A stretch of DNA of 7,803 nt from Bacteroidales bacterium GP4 (GTDB lineage: Bacteria > Bacteroidota > Bacteroidia > Bacteroidales > Muribaculaceae): positions 1 through 7,803 of the forward strand of contig DAAL01000033.1 in NCBI GenBank assembly GCA_001701065.1, given 5' to 3'. Below the pieces are notes generated by a model that was given only the letters and a program-made list of their open reading frames with translations, did not search any database and was not told the origin of the DNA. Position numbers and translations under genes: made by a program. Of the stretch, positions 1 to 6,705 are shown one piece after another. Position 1 is the first letter of the stretch. Each line of letters begins with the position of its first letter.

Positions 1-1932
1 AAACTCATCAGCCGCATATCTTACGGAATCGCGGCTGCGATAGTCGTGGGAAGGCTTGTGATGTATTTTATCAACGCTGACTTCGAGTGGATATCGTTCC
101 TCGCATTCTTCCTCCAGTCGCTGATGATAGCTGTGACTCTCGTGGTGGTGGCTGTGCCGGAAGGACTTCCCATGGCTGTGACCCTGTCACTCGCCTACTC
201 CATGAGGAGAATGCTGAAAACCAATAATCTTGTGCGTAAGATGCATGCATGTGAAACAATGGGGGCAACCACTGTCATATGCACCGACAAGACCGGCACA
301 CTCACTCAAAACCAGATGCAGGTGTACAAAACCGACTTTTTCGGCAACCCGTCGGACGAGGTTCTGTACGAAGGCATTGCGGTAAACTCAACGGCGCAGC
401 TCGACCTGTCGGGCGAGAAGCCGCAAGTGTTGGGGAATCCCACCGAGGGCGCGCTGCTGTTGTGGCTTAAAGAGCGCGGAGCCGACTATCAGAGTCTGCG
501 GCAGAGAATAAAATTGGTGGAGGAACTTCCTTTCTCGACTGAACGCAAATACATGGCTACAGTGGTGAAATCAGCCACAGGAAAAACCATTCTGTACATG
601 AAAGGCGCTCCCGAGATTGTTTTCGGAATGTGCAAAGACACTGCCGGCGTGACTAAGAGCGAAATCGACGCACAACTGCTGGAGTATCAGAATCAAGCGA
701 TGAGGACACTCGGATTTGCCTACCAGGAGATAAATCCCGGCGACAAAACCATCGCCGACGGCAAAGTTGTTGCCGATAATCTCACATTCCTGGGAATCGC
801 AGCCATATCCGACCCCGTGCGCTCCGATGTGCCCGACGCTGTGAAAGAAGTGATAAATGCCGGAATTGACGTGAAAATCGTGACCGGCGACACTCCCGGA
901 ACCGCAAAGGAGATAGGAAGGCAGATCGGATTATGGAATGATTCGGCTGACTCGGACCGCAACATAATCACCGGGGCTGAATTCGCCGAGCTGTCCGACA
1001 GCCAGTTGAAGGACCGTGTTCAGGACTTTAAAATCATAGCACGTGCGCGTCCCATGGACAAAAAGCGTCTTGTGGAGGCTTTGCAGTCACAAAACGAGGT
1101 TGTGGCGGTGACCGGCGACGGCACCAACGACGCTCCGGCTCTTAAAACGGCTCATGTGGGGCTCTCCATGGGCGACGGCACTTCCGTAGCTAAGGAAGCG
1201 TCAGACATAACCATTGTGGACAACTCCTTCTCGTCGATAGGCAGAGCGGTGATGTGGGGACGTTCGCTGTATCTCAACATCCAGCGTTTCATCCTTTTCC
1301 AGATGACGGTGAACGTGGCGGCGTGTCTTATCGTGCTCTTCGGGGCATTTATGGGTATGCAGTCGCCGCTCACCGTGACTCAGATGTTGTGGGTGAACCT
1401 CATCATGGACACTTTTGCGGCAATGGCTCTTGCCTCGCTGCCGCCGTCCAACTCGGTTATGAAGGAAAAACCGCGCCCAAGGGAAGCGTTTATTATCAAC
1501 CGCTCCATGTGGCGGTCCATTCTGGGTGTGGGAGGCGTGTTCTTCGCTCTGCTTGTAGTGCTGCTGTACTACTTCGAGCATACTGACGTGACTTCTTTGA
1601 CTCAGATAGGACGATTACCCATGGGAGAAAACAACGGTCTTTCGCCTTACGAACTGTCATTGTTCTTCACCATCTTTGTGTTCCTCCAGTTCTGGAACAT
1701 GTTTAACGCCCGCGCATTCGCCACCGGACGGTCAGCATTCCATCTGAAAGGATGTAATGGATTTGACCTCATCGCTGTGGGCATTCTGATAGGTCAGATA
1801 ATCATCGTCACCATAGGCGGCGAATTCTTCAGCGTGGTAAGTCTCAAAGCATTGGATTGGGTGATAATCATCTCAGCGACTTCGCTTGTGCTTTGGATAG
1901 GCGAACTTTTAAGATTGTTCAATAAAAAATAG
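1..1932 (+). CDS. Calcium-translocating P-type ATPase, PMCA type (5'-truncated by window edge)
   Basis: An inner-membrane pump that would export Ca2+ at the expense of ATP. The frame is open from base 1, so the 643 visible residues are the C-terminal part. The actuator domain and M1-M2 lie outside the window, and the GTG at 46 is not a believable start. In order: the end of M3; M4 with PEGLP (157-171); the phosphorylation motif DKTGTLT with its Asp at 286-288; KGAPE of the nucleotide-binding domain (601-615); TGD (883-891); the hinge TGDGTNDAP (1111-1137); then six further membrane segments. The M4 PEGLP, an Asn in M5 (NVAAC) and WVNLIMDT in M6 match the single-site calcium ligands of plasma-membrane-type pumps, not the K+, Cu+ or Zn2+ classes. 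The product ends in a short basic tail (LLRLFNKK). Specificity for Ca2+ follows from family knowledge. A Mn2+ contribution cannot be excluded. Confidence 0.93.
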   Translation, partial: KLISRISYGIAAAIVVGRLVMYFINADFEWISFLAFFLQSLMIAVTLVVVAVPEGLPMAVTLSLAYSMRRMLKTNNLVRKMHACETMGATTVICTDKTGTLTQNQMQVYKTDFFGNPSDEVLYEGIAVNSTAQLDLSGEKPQVLGNPTEGALLLWLKERGADYQSLRQRIKLVEELPFSTERKYMATVVKSATGKTILYMKGAPEIVFGMCKDTAGVTKSEIDAQLLEYQNQAMRTLGFAYQEINPGDKTIADGKVVADNLTFLGIAAISDPVRSDVPDAVKEVINAGIDVKIVTGDTPGTAKEIGRQIGLWNDSADSDRNIITGAEFAELSDSQLKDRVQDFKIIARARPMDKKRLVEALQSQNEVVAVTGDGTNDAPALKTAHVGLSMGDGTSVAKEASDITIVDNSFSSIGRAVMWGRSLYLNIQRFILFQMTVNVAACLIVLFGAFMGMQSPLTVTQMLWVNLIMDTFAAMALASLPPSNSVMKEKPRPREAFIINRSMWRSILGVGGVFFALLVVLLYYFEHTDVTSLTQIGRLPMGENNGLSPYELSLFFTIFVFLQFWNMFNARAFATGRSAFHLKGCNGFDLIAVGILIGQIIIVTIGGEFFSVVSLKALDWVIIISATSLVLWIGELLRLFNKK

Positions 1933-1957
1933 ACTTCGGGGCTATACCTTAATTTAA

Positions 1958-1999
1958 CGGTTTTCCGTCAATTCCATAGTGCGAATTGACGGAAACCGG
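1958..1999. repeat. Perfect 13-bp inverted repeat with 8-nt loop between the ATPase and regulator genes
   Basis: The arms 1962-1974 (TTTCCGTCAATTC) and 1983-1995 (GAATTGACGGAAA) are exact reverse complements around the loop CATAGTGC. With a one-base bulge, CGG/CCG pairs extend the stem outward to about 1958 and 1998. It starts about 26 bp after the ATPase stop. As RNA it would form a strong hairpin that could end or stabilise the ATPase transcript, but neither strand shows a U-tract directly after the stem, so a standard intrinsic terminator is not supported. Lying about 40 bp upstream of the next promoter's -33 element, it could also be a protein-binding operator. Confidence 0.6.
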
Positions 2000-2035
2000 A
2001 ACTGTCAAGCACCGGCAAATAACTAATTTCAGGTA

Positions 2036-2066
2036 TTGCGGACATCGCATTATTGACGTAATTTTG
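2036..2066 (+). promoter_or_regulatory. Bacteroidetes-type promoter of the LuxR/hemerythrin regulator
   Basis: TTG at 2036-2038 is followed after 20 bp by TAATTTTG at 2059-2066, matching the known Bacteroides consensus of a -33 TTG and a -7 TAnnTTTG. Transcription would start near 2073, leaving a leader of about 24 nt before the ATG at 2097. The leader shows no clear Shine-Dalgarno, as is usual in this phylum. The promoter's position rules out the longer reading that starts with TTG at 1986. Confidence 0.7.
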
Positions 2067-2096
2067 CATCGGAAATTATACCTGAGTAGACAGATT

Positions 2097-3059
2097 ATGA
2101 TAGACAAACAACGCGGTTACGTGCCTTCCAACAACATGAGGGAGCTTATACGGGACAATGCGATGCTATTGCCTGCGATAAGCCGGTTTGATATAGCCTT
2201 CGGATTCGGCGACAGTTCAATCGACAAGATATGCCGTGACAACGGTGTGGACACAGGCACATTCATTTGTGTGTGCAACCTTCTGAGCGGCTACGATTAT
2301 TCCCATAGCACGATTTCTCTGCCCTCGCTTATGGGTTACCTCAAACGCGCCCATACTTCGTTTCTGGACATAACCCTTCCGAAAATAAGGCATCACCTTA
2401 TTGAGGCGATTAATTATTCCGACACCAACGAGGCTGCGTTGCTGCTTATCAAGTTCTATGACGACTATGTCATCGAAGTAAAGCGTCACATGGACTATGA
2501 GAATGATGTGATTTTCGGGTATGTGCAGCGTCTGTTGAATAATGAAATTGACGAGAATTTCGCCATTGAGAAATTTTCGGTCAACCACGAGTCCATGACT
2601 GAAAAGCTTAAAGAAATAAAGGATATATTCATCTACCACTATAAGCAGAAGGATAATGCCCGGCTAAGCGCGGCATTGTTCGACATCATAACCTGCGAGA
2701 GGGACATGATGGCGCATTTCGAGGTCGAAAACAACCTGTTTGTCCCGGCAGTCAGGACATTGGAGGACAATCTGCGCACAATACTTTCCGCTGACCGAAT
2801 CGAGGAGAACGACGCACAGGACGATGCCGATAATGACCAGCTAAGCTCACTCAGCAAAAGAGAAAAAGACATAATCCGTAACATCGCGCAAGGCAAAGCC
2901 AATAAAGAGATAGCCGACGAACTGTGCATATCGGTCTTCACTGTCGCGACCCATCGCCGAAACATCTGCTCAAAATTAGGCATCCACTCCCCTGCCGGAC
3001 TCACAATCTTCGCCATCATCAACCACCTCGTCGACATAAACGAAGTAAAACCTCTGTAA
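2097..3059 (+). CDS. Transcription regulator: DUF542-like/hemerythrin-like di-iron domain fused to LuxR-type HTH
   Basis: A cytoplasmic 320-residue protein, probably a DNA-binding sensor. Residues 15-63 resemble the ScdA N-terminal domain (DUF542) but lack its paired cysteines. Residues 75-230 look like the hemerythrin-like domain of RIC/YtfE iron-sulfur repair proteins. They carry His86, His131 with Glu135 (HMDYE), His164, and His207 with Glu211 (HFEVE), the same six-ligand pattern and spacing as the YtfE di-iron site. An acidic linker (about 235-248) leads to a LuxR/GerE helix-turn-helix at 250-312 (LSKREKDIIRNIAQGKANKEIA region, then TVATHRRNICSKLGI). I chose ATG 2097 because a promoter overlaps the 37-residue TTG-initiated extension. 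By family analogy it may sense nitric oxide, oxygen or iron and switch genes accordingly; targets are not visible. There is no receiver domain, so it is not a typical phosphorylated response regulator. Confidence 0.85.
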   Translation: MIDKQRGYVPSNNMRELIRDNAMLLPAISRFDIAFGFGDSSIDKICRDNGVDTGTFICVCNLLSGYDYSHSTISLPSLMGYLKRAHTSFLDITLPKIRHHLIEAINYSDTNEAALLLIKFYDDYVIEVKRHMDYENDVIFGYVQRLLNNEIDENFAIEKFSVNHESMTEKLKEIKDIFIYHYKQKDNARLSAALFDIITCERDMMAHFEVENNLFVPAVRTLEDNLRTILSADRIEENDAQDDADNDQLSSLSKREKDIIRNIAQGKANKEIADELCISVFTVATHRRNICSKLGIHSPAGLTIFAIINHLVDINEVKPL

Positions 3060-3084
3060 CCATAATAGCTAATTTTTTTATAGC

Positions 3085-3120
3085 TGTATCGAGAATTGCG
3101 ACAAGTTGATGTTTATTTTG
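3085..3120 (+). promoter_or_regulatory. Possible promoter of the frameshifted gene
   Basis: TTATTTTG at 3113-3120 is one base from the Bacteroidetes -7 consensus TAnnTTTG and lies 18 bp before the ATG at 3139. No TTG sits at the proper distance; TGTATCG at 3085-3091 occupies roughly the -33 position. The same spacing of TGTATCG to a TTTTGCAG-ending -7 element recurs at 4077-4114, which supports a real element. Confidence 0.4.
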
Positions 3121-3138
3121 CAGCAAAAACATTGAGAT

Positions 3139-3606
3139 ATGATTTATCAAGACTACTTTCGCAATTCCAATTTTGAGGATATATGGACTATTTTGAGCGG
3201 CTTCTATATGGAGCATGAAGCTCTAAAGCCCCAATATTGCTCTCTGGTCGAGGCAATCAAGTCATTGCCCGTTGACTCGACGCATTCAGTGGCACCAATT
3301 GAAATGTGCCTTGACTTAGGCAATGAAATTATGGTAAAAGGCGCACCCGACCCGCAGGAATGGCTTCTTGGACGTGAGGTTAAGATTGATTTTTCATCAT
3401 GGAGAGATAAAAGAGATGAAGAACCTGCCATTGAGACTACCGGACTCAAGACTTTCGACATGCTTTCAGGTAAGGAGAAACGGCAGCTGGCGCGTGAAAG
3501 CGATACGACAACGCTTGCCGCCCACTTGCTTTACTGGTCACCTCTATGCCATCAAAACGCAGGGACAGCATCGGCAGGAATTTTACGCATGGCTCGATTC
3601 TCTTAA
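3139..3606 (+). CDS. N-terminal fragment of the frameshifted unknown protein (155 aa)
   Basis: This is the upstream frame as it stands, from ATG 3139 to TAA 3604-3606. About the first 134 residues look genuine, ending near AAHLLYWS. The last 20 or so (PLCHQNAGTASAGILRMARFS) are out-of-frame reading past the junction. If the frameshift is real in the genome, this is the product a ribosome would make. Confidence 0.5.
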   Translation: MIYQDYFRNSNFEDIWTILSGFYMEHEALKPQYCSLVEAIKSLPVDSTHSVAPIEMCLDLGNEIMVKGAPDPQEWLLGREVKIDFSSWRDKRDEEPAIETTGLKTFDMLSGKEKRQLARESDTTTLAAHLLYWSPLCHQNAGTASAGILRMARFS

Positions 3607-4036
3607 GAAAGGAAAAGTGAGTTACGAAATCGAAAAGGAGTATGTTTCGGAAAGTCGCCGAAGAAAGCAACGGAAATATTGGCGTGAAACAGTGATAAAT
3701 GACTCTGCGATTTACTGGGCGTGGAATCTGACCATACTGAAAAAGAAATTGGAGTACAACATCGGATACTGGCGATATGTGCAGCGTCATGTAGGTTGGC
3801 AGGAAGATGTCAACCGAATGCTGACAGCGGTTGGCTTAATCAATATTGCTGAGACTGAATATCCTGAAATCAAAGGGAAACATATAAATCAGCGTACAGC
3901 CACTAAATACACCCGTGAGCCAATTTCGGAAGCCCCTGAGATGGAAGAGTTCGACCTTTCCAGGCTATATCGGGACAAGGCGTTCCATATCCTTTGGAAA
4001 TGGCTTGACCACAACATGAAAGATTGGTGGGATTGA
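3542..4036 (+). CDS. C-terminal fragment of the frameshifted unknown protein
   Basis: This is the downstream frame from the inferred junction to TGA 4034-4036. The frame is open further upstream (to 3368), but that part is only a shadow of the first fragment. A GTG at 3617 preceded by the purine-rich AAGAAAGGAAAA, 10 nt after the upstream stop, could allow re-initiation and a 139-residue product. It contains a basic stretch (ESRRRKQRKYWRE) and a Trp-rich end (ILWKWLDHNMKDWWD). No family was recognised for this half. Confidence 0.4.
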   Translation, partial: LYAIKTQGQHRQEFYAWLDSLKKGKVSYEIEKEYVSESRRRKQRKYWRETVINDSAIYWAWNLTILKKKLEYNIGYWRYVQRHVGWQEDVNRMLTAVGLINIAETEYPEIKGKHINQRTATKYTREPISEAPEMEEFDLSRLYRDKAFHILWKWLDHNMKDWWD

Positions 4037-4048
4037 ATTTCTTCAATC

Positions 4049-4095
4049 AAGTATCGTAATTGATACTTTTCAATTCTGTATCGTAGTTTTATACA
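4049..4095. repeat. Two imperfect dyads sharing GTATCGTA, about 27 bp apart
   Basis: The first dyad has 7-bp arms AAGTATC (4049-4055) and GATACTT (4062-4068). The second has 5-bp arms TGTAT (4077-4081) and ATACA (4091-4095). Both contain GTATCGTA in the same orientation, starting at 4051 and 4078. The second overlaps the expected -33 region of the promoter-like element at 4105-4112. They could be tandem regulator sites; no regulator can be assigned. Confidence 0.35.
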
Positions 4096-4112
4096 CCACG
4101 AGAGTAATTTTG
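4077..4112 (+). promoter_or_regulatory. Orphan Bacteroidetes-type promoter in the gap before the convergent genes
   Basis: TAATTTTG at 4105-4112 fits the -7 consensus TAnnTTTG exactly. No good TTG lies 20 bp upstream; TGTATCG at 4077-4083 sits 28 bp before it, exactly as at 3085 and 3113. Transcription would begin near 4119, with no gene on this strand before the terminator at 4144. Confidence 0.4.
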
Positions 4113-4118
4113 CAGTGC

Positions 4119-4181
4119 AACCATTGAACATCGACTGATAAAAAGGACTGACTCCAGCAAAAGGAATCAGTCCTAATTTTT
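4119..4181 (+). ncRNA. Candidate short transcript between orphan promoter and terminator
   Basis: If the element at 4105-4112 is active, RNA would run from about 4119 to the U-tract ending at 4181, roughly 60 nt, with the terminator hairpin as its 3' half. No open reading frame of note fits. It resembles the layout of a small RNA, but could equally be the promoter and terminator left behind after a gene was lost. There is no family match from inspection. Confidence 0.2.
4139..4181. terminator. Bidirectional intrinsic terminator
   Basis: The arms AGGACTGA (4144-4151) and TCAGTCCT (4167-4174) pair perfectly. After one C/A mismatch, three further pairs (TCC with GGA) close on a 7-nt loop. An A-run lies on the left (4140-4144) and a T-run on the right (4177-4181), so U-tracts follow the stem in both directions. 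On the minus strand it lies 20 bp beyond the stop of the DUF262 gene at 4201 and is its obvious terminator. On the plus strand it would stop transcription from the frameshifted gene or the orphan promoter. Confidence 0.85.
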
Positions 4182-4200
4182 ATGCCAGCCTAAAAAGCTT

Positions 4201-6705
4201 TTAATTGACACTCGCATCGATAAACTGAATGCAATGCACAAGGAAATTATCAATCTTGTCGTGCTCTATAGTCGGAAGAATTATTTTATGACCCTCTCGG
4301 TTAAGTGTCATTGTGAACCCATCACAGATACGCGCAGCCAAATCAATGTTTTTTATATTTTTGTTGTCCTTGACATCATACACAAAAATGGCAGTATATG
4401 GAATCGGAGAAGCGTCAGACTTGATAAATGGATAAAGCATAACATCCAGATTTATCGTACCATTACTTAAAACCGGACATCTGACAATGTCGTAACCACG
4501 TCCTTGCCGTGCGTAAAATTTCCAAACTGATTGATTCATGAAAACTATACCGTTATCATAAGAGGAATGACTCCATAAATTATCCGCGTCCGGATTAGGA
4601 TGAATGTGAGCCAAATAATGCGCATCGGCAACAGCAAAGGGTTGCGCTTCCTTATTGATACAAAGCATCCACCCTCTATTTCCATAAAAGTTTATGTGCT
4701 TTTGATTACAATAGTCAAGCAGATATTTGTTATACACAAACTCTGAATAATCACGCTCCCCTGGCAAGGTATTCATGATGTTTTGAATAATAGTATCTAC
4801 CTTTATGATATTTCCGTATTCTGAACCGATGCCAAGACTAACTGCATCAAGAAAATCCCGGAATTTGAAAATATTAATTTGGTCGGAAATTATGCAATGC
4901 CAGTCATCCCATTCCCACCCAAATGTATGATTTCGAGTAATACACATAGGATAGTTTGGAAGATAAGATATAAGTGCTCGGCGGACGTTGTCAATTTCGG
5001 CACCGCATTCGCCCTGGAAAACAGCATCAAATGTGTTCCGATATCTTACAAATTCATCTATTGAGAAATCTTCATGATGAATTTTGTCCTCTACGGAGCC
5101 TTCAGTTTCTTGGCGATTGCCGGGAGTGCAACTCCAGCGTAACAACGGGAGAATTTCCCCACGCCATATTTTATGACATGGCGTATTGTAGCTAAAGGTA
5201 CGTTCAAACTCCTCTTCTATTGCGGCTCTGTTTTCGTTTCCTTTAAGGATGTTCAGAATCAATTCCACTTCCTCAGACAGAATTGTTTTGGAAACTTTCT
5301 TGCCTTCCGAACTATTTCTGTTTAATTGCAGAATGTCCACAACATCTCGGCAATTACGAGCGATATAAACAATTTCAGGCGTTAAGTCGCCGGGTATTCT
5401 TGCGACATTCGCTACTTTAAGAAGATTATTAATGAAACGCGAGAATCTTAAGAGATTTTGGTCCTCATAATCTGTAATTTCCCACCTGTTGCAATAAGCT
5501 AACAAAGCAAGAACCCTAAATGCCTCAATTTGTTTTATTGCCCCATATAGAAGAGTGCCACCCTCCTGCTGAGATTTAGGAGACAACCACGCTTTATCTA
5601 ACCCAAAACGCTCATGGTTATTAAACAAATTAATAACTATCTGATAATACTCATAAAGATTAGCTATGGAAATTTCATCATAAGGGAAATAGAATCTGTC
5701 ATCTTCGGAATCCACATTCCGCCTGATTATGCCAAGCTTGAAATCTCCATTTTTTATAAGAGTTTGGGCTCCTTCAGGATTTTTCTCACAGAGGGTTAAC
5801 GCTGTGACCCAACGTAGAAACTCAACCAAACCGGCATCGGCGGTATCATTACCATTGTTCCTGTTTTTCCAGAACCATGTCTCTATTTCTTCCCATTGGT
5901 CGCAAGCTGTTGGATTCCCGGAATTGATTGAATTACGAATAACAACAGGTTTTAGGTTTTCTGAACCGGAAAGGGGCTCCCCGGTTGTATTTATTACTAC
6001 AAAGGTTTCTTCTCCATTGGTGCGGTTGCCCATATCGCAATAGAGAAAATTCATTCTTTCTGATATGAATGTTCCAAGACGCTCTAAGTCAAGTGATTCA
6101 TCTGACAATATTACATCAATCGCCTTGATTGCATCGATAATATTGTTCACTGTCGGGTCGTTCTTGTAATCATTCAGATACCATGACTGAGACATTAATT
6201 CATTAACACTTTGTATCTTATCATCGATAAAGAACCTCAATGTCAAATCGCTTAAAAAGTAGGTGGAGCTTTCGCGAATATCATACAGAAGGTATGGCGC
6301 ACAGTCATCTTGTTCTTTTTCAAAATCTGACATCAACAGTCGAGTATAAGGTTTTTCAGTATCCAACTTATGAAATTTTCTATTCAACATCCCAAGAATC
6401 AGAAATATTGAAGTAAGTCGTTGCTGTCCATCACAAAGCTGTAGATGTGGATGGGGAAGCTCTGTTTTACCGTCACTACTCTCTGAGTAATATCCATAAA
6501 TTAGACCCATCGGAATTTTAGTGTCATCAAATTCGTCCATTTGACGGCTAAACTCAATAAACGTGTTTAGTAGACCTGTTACCATATCCGGAGTCCAGCA
6601 GTAGTCACGCTGCAAATCGGGAATAACAATCTTGTCGTTATCTCCTTGGAACAAGTCTTTGACAGTGTAAGACTTTCCATCTTCAAGCTTCGGTCGTGTT
6701 ATCAT
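4201..6705 (-). CDS. DUF262 (GmrSD N-terminal-like) protein, 834 aa, with unrecognised C-terminal half
   Basis: A cytoplasmic protein with the N-terminal hallmarks of DUF262, a ParB/Srx-fold NTP-binding domain found in GmrSD-type restriction enzymes and other phage-defence proteins. QRDYCW is at residues 32-37, MGLIYGYY at 66-73, DGQQR at 92-96 (the presumed nucleotide-hydrolysis motif) and FVVINTTGEPLSGSENLKP at 235-253. A helical middle follows, including WEEIETWFWK at 271-280. The C-terminal part, from about residue 480, shows no His-x-x-Pro with the matching GNL...N pattern of DUF1524 nucleases; the closest string, AHIHPNPDADN, lacks the rest. ATG 6705 is chosen because MITRPKLEDGKSYTVKDLF fits the usual DUF262 opening. 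The start lies inside the end of the upstream gene (23-nt overlap), implying translational coupling and a joint function. It probably acts as one subunit of a two-protein nucleic-acid-targeting defence system; substrate unknown. Confidence 0.85.
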   Translation of the reverse strand: MITRPKLEDGKSYTVKDLFQGDNDKIVIPDLQRDYCWTPDMVTGLLNTFIEFSRQMDEFDDTKIPMGLIYGYYSESSDGKTELPHPHLQLCDGQQRLTSIFLILGMLNRKFHKLDTEKPYTRLLMSDFEKEQDDCAPYLLYDIRESSTYFLSDLTLRFFIDDKIQSVNELMSQSWYLNDYKNDPTVNNIIDAIKAIDVILSDESLDLERLGTFISERMNFLYCDMGNRTNGEETFVVINTTGEPLSGSENLKPVVIRNSINSGNPTACDQWEEIETWFWKNRNNGNDTADAGLVEFLRWVTALTLCEKNPEGAQTLIKNGDFKLGIIRRNVDSEDDRFYFPYDEISIANLYEYYQIVINLFNNHERFGLDKAWLSPKSQQEGGTLLYGAIKQIEAFRVLALLAYCNRWEITDYEDQNLLRFSRFINNLLKVANVARIPGDLTPEIVYIARNCRDVVDILQLNRNSSEGKKVSKTILSEEVELILNILKGNENRAAIEEEFERTFSYNTPCHKIWRGEILPLLRWSCTPGNRQETEGSVEDKIHHEDFSIDEFVRYRNTFDAVFQGECGAEIDNVRRALISYLPNYPMCITRNHTFGWEWDDWHCIISDQINIFKFRDFLDAVSLGIGSEYGNIIKVDTIIQNIMNTLPGERDYSEFVYNKYLLDYCNQKHINFYGNRGWMLCINKEAQPFAVADAHYLAHIHPNPDADNLWSHSSYDNGIVFMNQSVWKFYARQGRGYDIVRCPVLSNGTINLDVMLYPFIKSDASPIPYTAIFVYDVKDNKNIKNIDLAARICDGFTMTLNREGHKIILPTIEHDKIDNFLVHCIQFIDASVN

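Larger units (their letters stand above)
3139..4036 (+). pseudogene. Unknown Bacteroidales protein (possibly DUF6557-like), interrupted by one frameshift
   Basis: Two overlapping open frames look like one gene. The first (3139 to about 3540) reads into a conserved-looking AAHLLYWS segment; a second frame, one base later, continues from LYAIKTQGQHRQEFYAWLD (from 3542) to the TGA at 4034-4036. Removing one C from the CC at 3541-3542 joins them cleanly as WS-LYAI and would give a product of about 298 residues. The N-terminal part (FEDIWTILSGFY, a Y..LVEAI..LPV segment, then AAHLLYW) reminds me of DUF6557-type hypothetical proteins of Bacteroidales, from memory only. The C-terminal part is basic and rich in Trp and Tyr, with a possible coiled region, and ends in KDWWD. 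No catalytic motif, signal peptide or membrane segment is seen. A sequencing error, a recent mutation or recoding could explain the shift; no slippery heptamer is apparent. Confidence 0.6.

Noticed and set aside
1201..1586. Open frames of 110-126 codons on both strands inside the ATPase gene.
   Set aside because: They overlap conserved ATPase motifs in other frames and have low-complexity, His/Arg-rich translations typical of shadow frames in GC-richer DNA.
1965..1992. CCGTCAATTC and GAATTGACGG match a well-known conserved segment of 16S rRNA.
   Set aside because: Only about 10 bases match, in an inverted-repeat setting, and none of the neighbouring rRNA sequence is present; coincidence.
2217..3037. 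Minus-strand open frames of 132 and 140 codons opposite the LuxR-type regulator.
   Set aside because: The plus-strand protein has clear domains with metal ligands and an HTH over the whole span; the antisense frames show no motif or promoter.
3067..3085. Short AGCTA/TAGCT hairpin around a run of seven T after the regulator gene.
   Set aside because: A five-pair AT-rich stem with the T-run inside the loop is too weak and wrongly arranged for an intrinsic terminator.
3368..3541. The upstream part of the second frame of the broken gene, starting at 3368.
   Set aside because: It overlaps the coding-like first frame and reads as a shadow; only the part after about 3541 looks like real protein.
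4037..4200. Possible CRISPR repeats or attachment site in the gap before the defence-like pair.
   Set aside because: Only two short related dyads are present, with no regular spacers, tRNA gene, integrase or flanking direct repeat in the window.
4600..4640. AHIHPNP in the DUF262 protein as a possible HNH His-x-x-Pro motif.
   Set aside because: The spacing and surroundings do not match DUF1524, and the downstream GNL...N element is missing.
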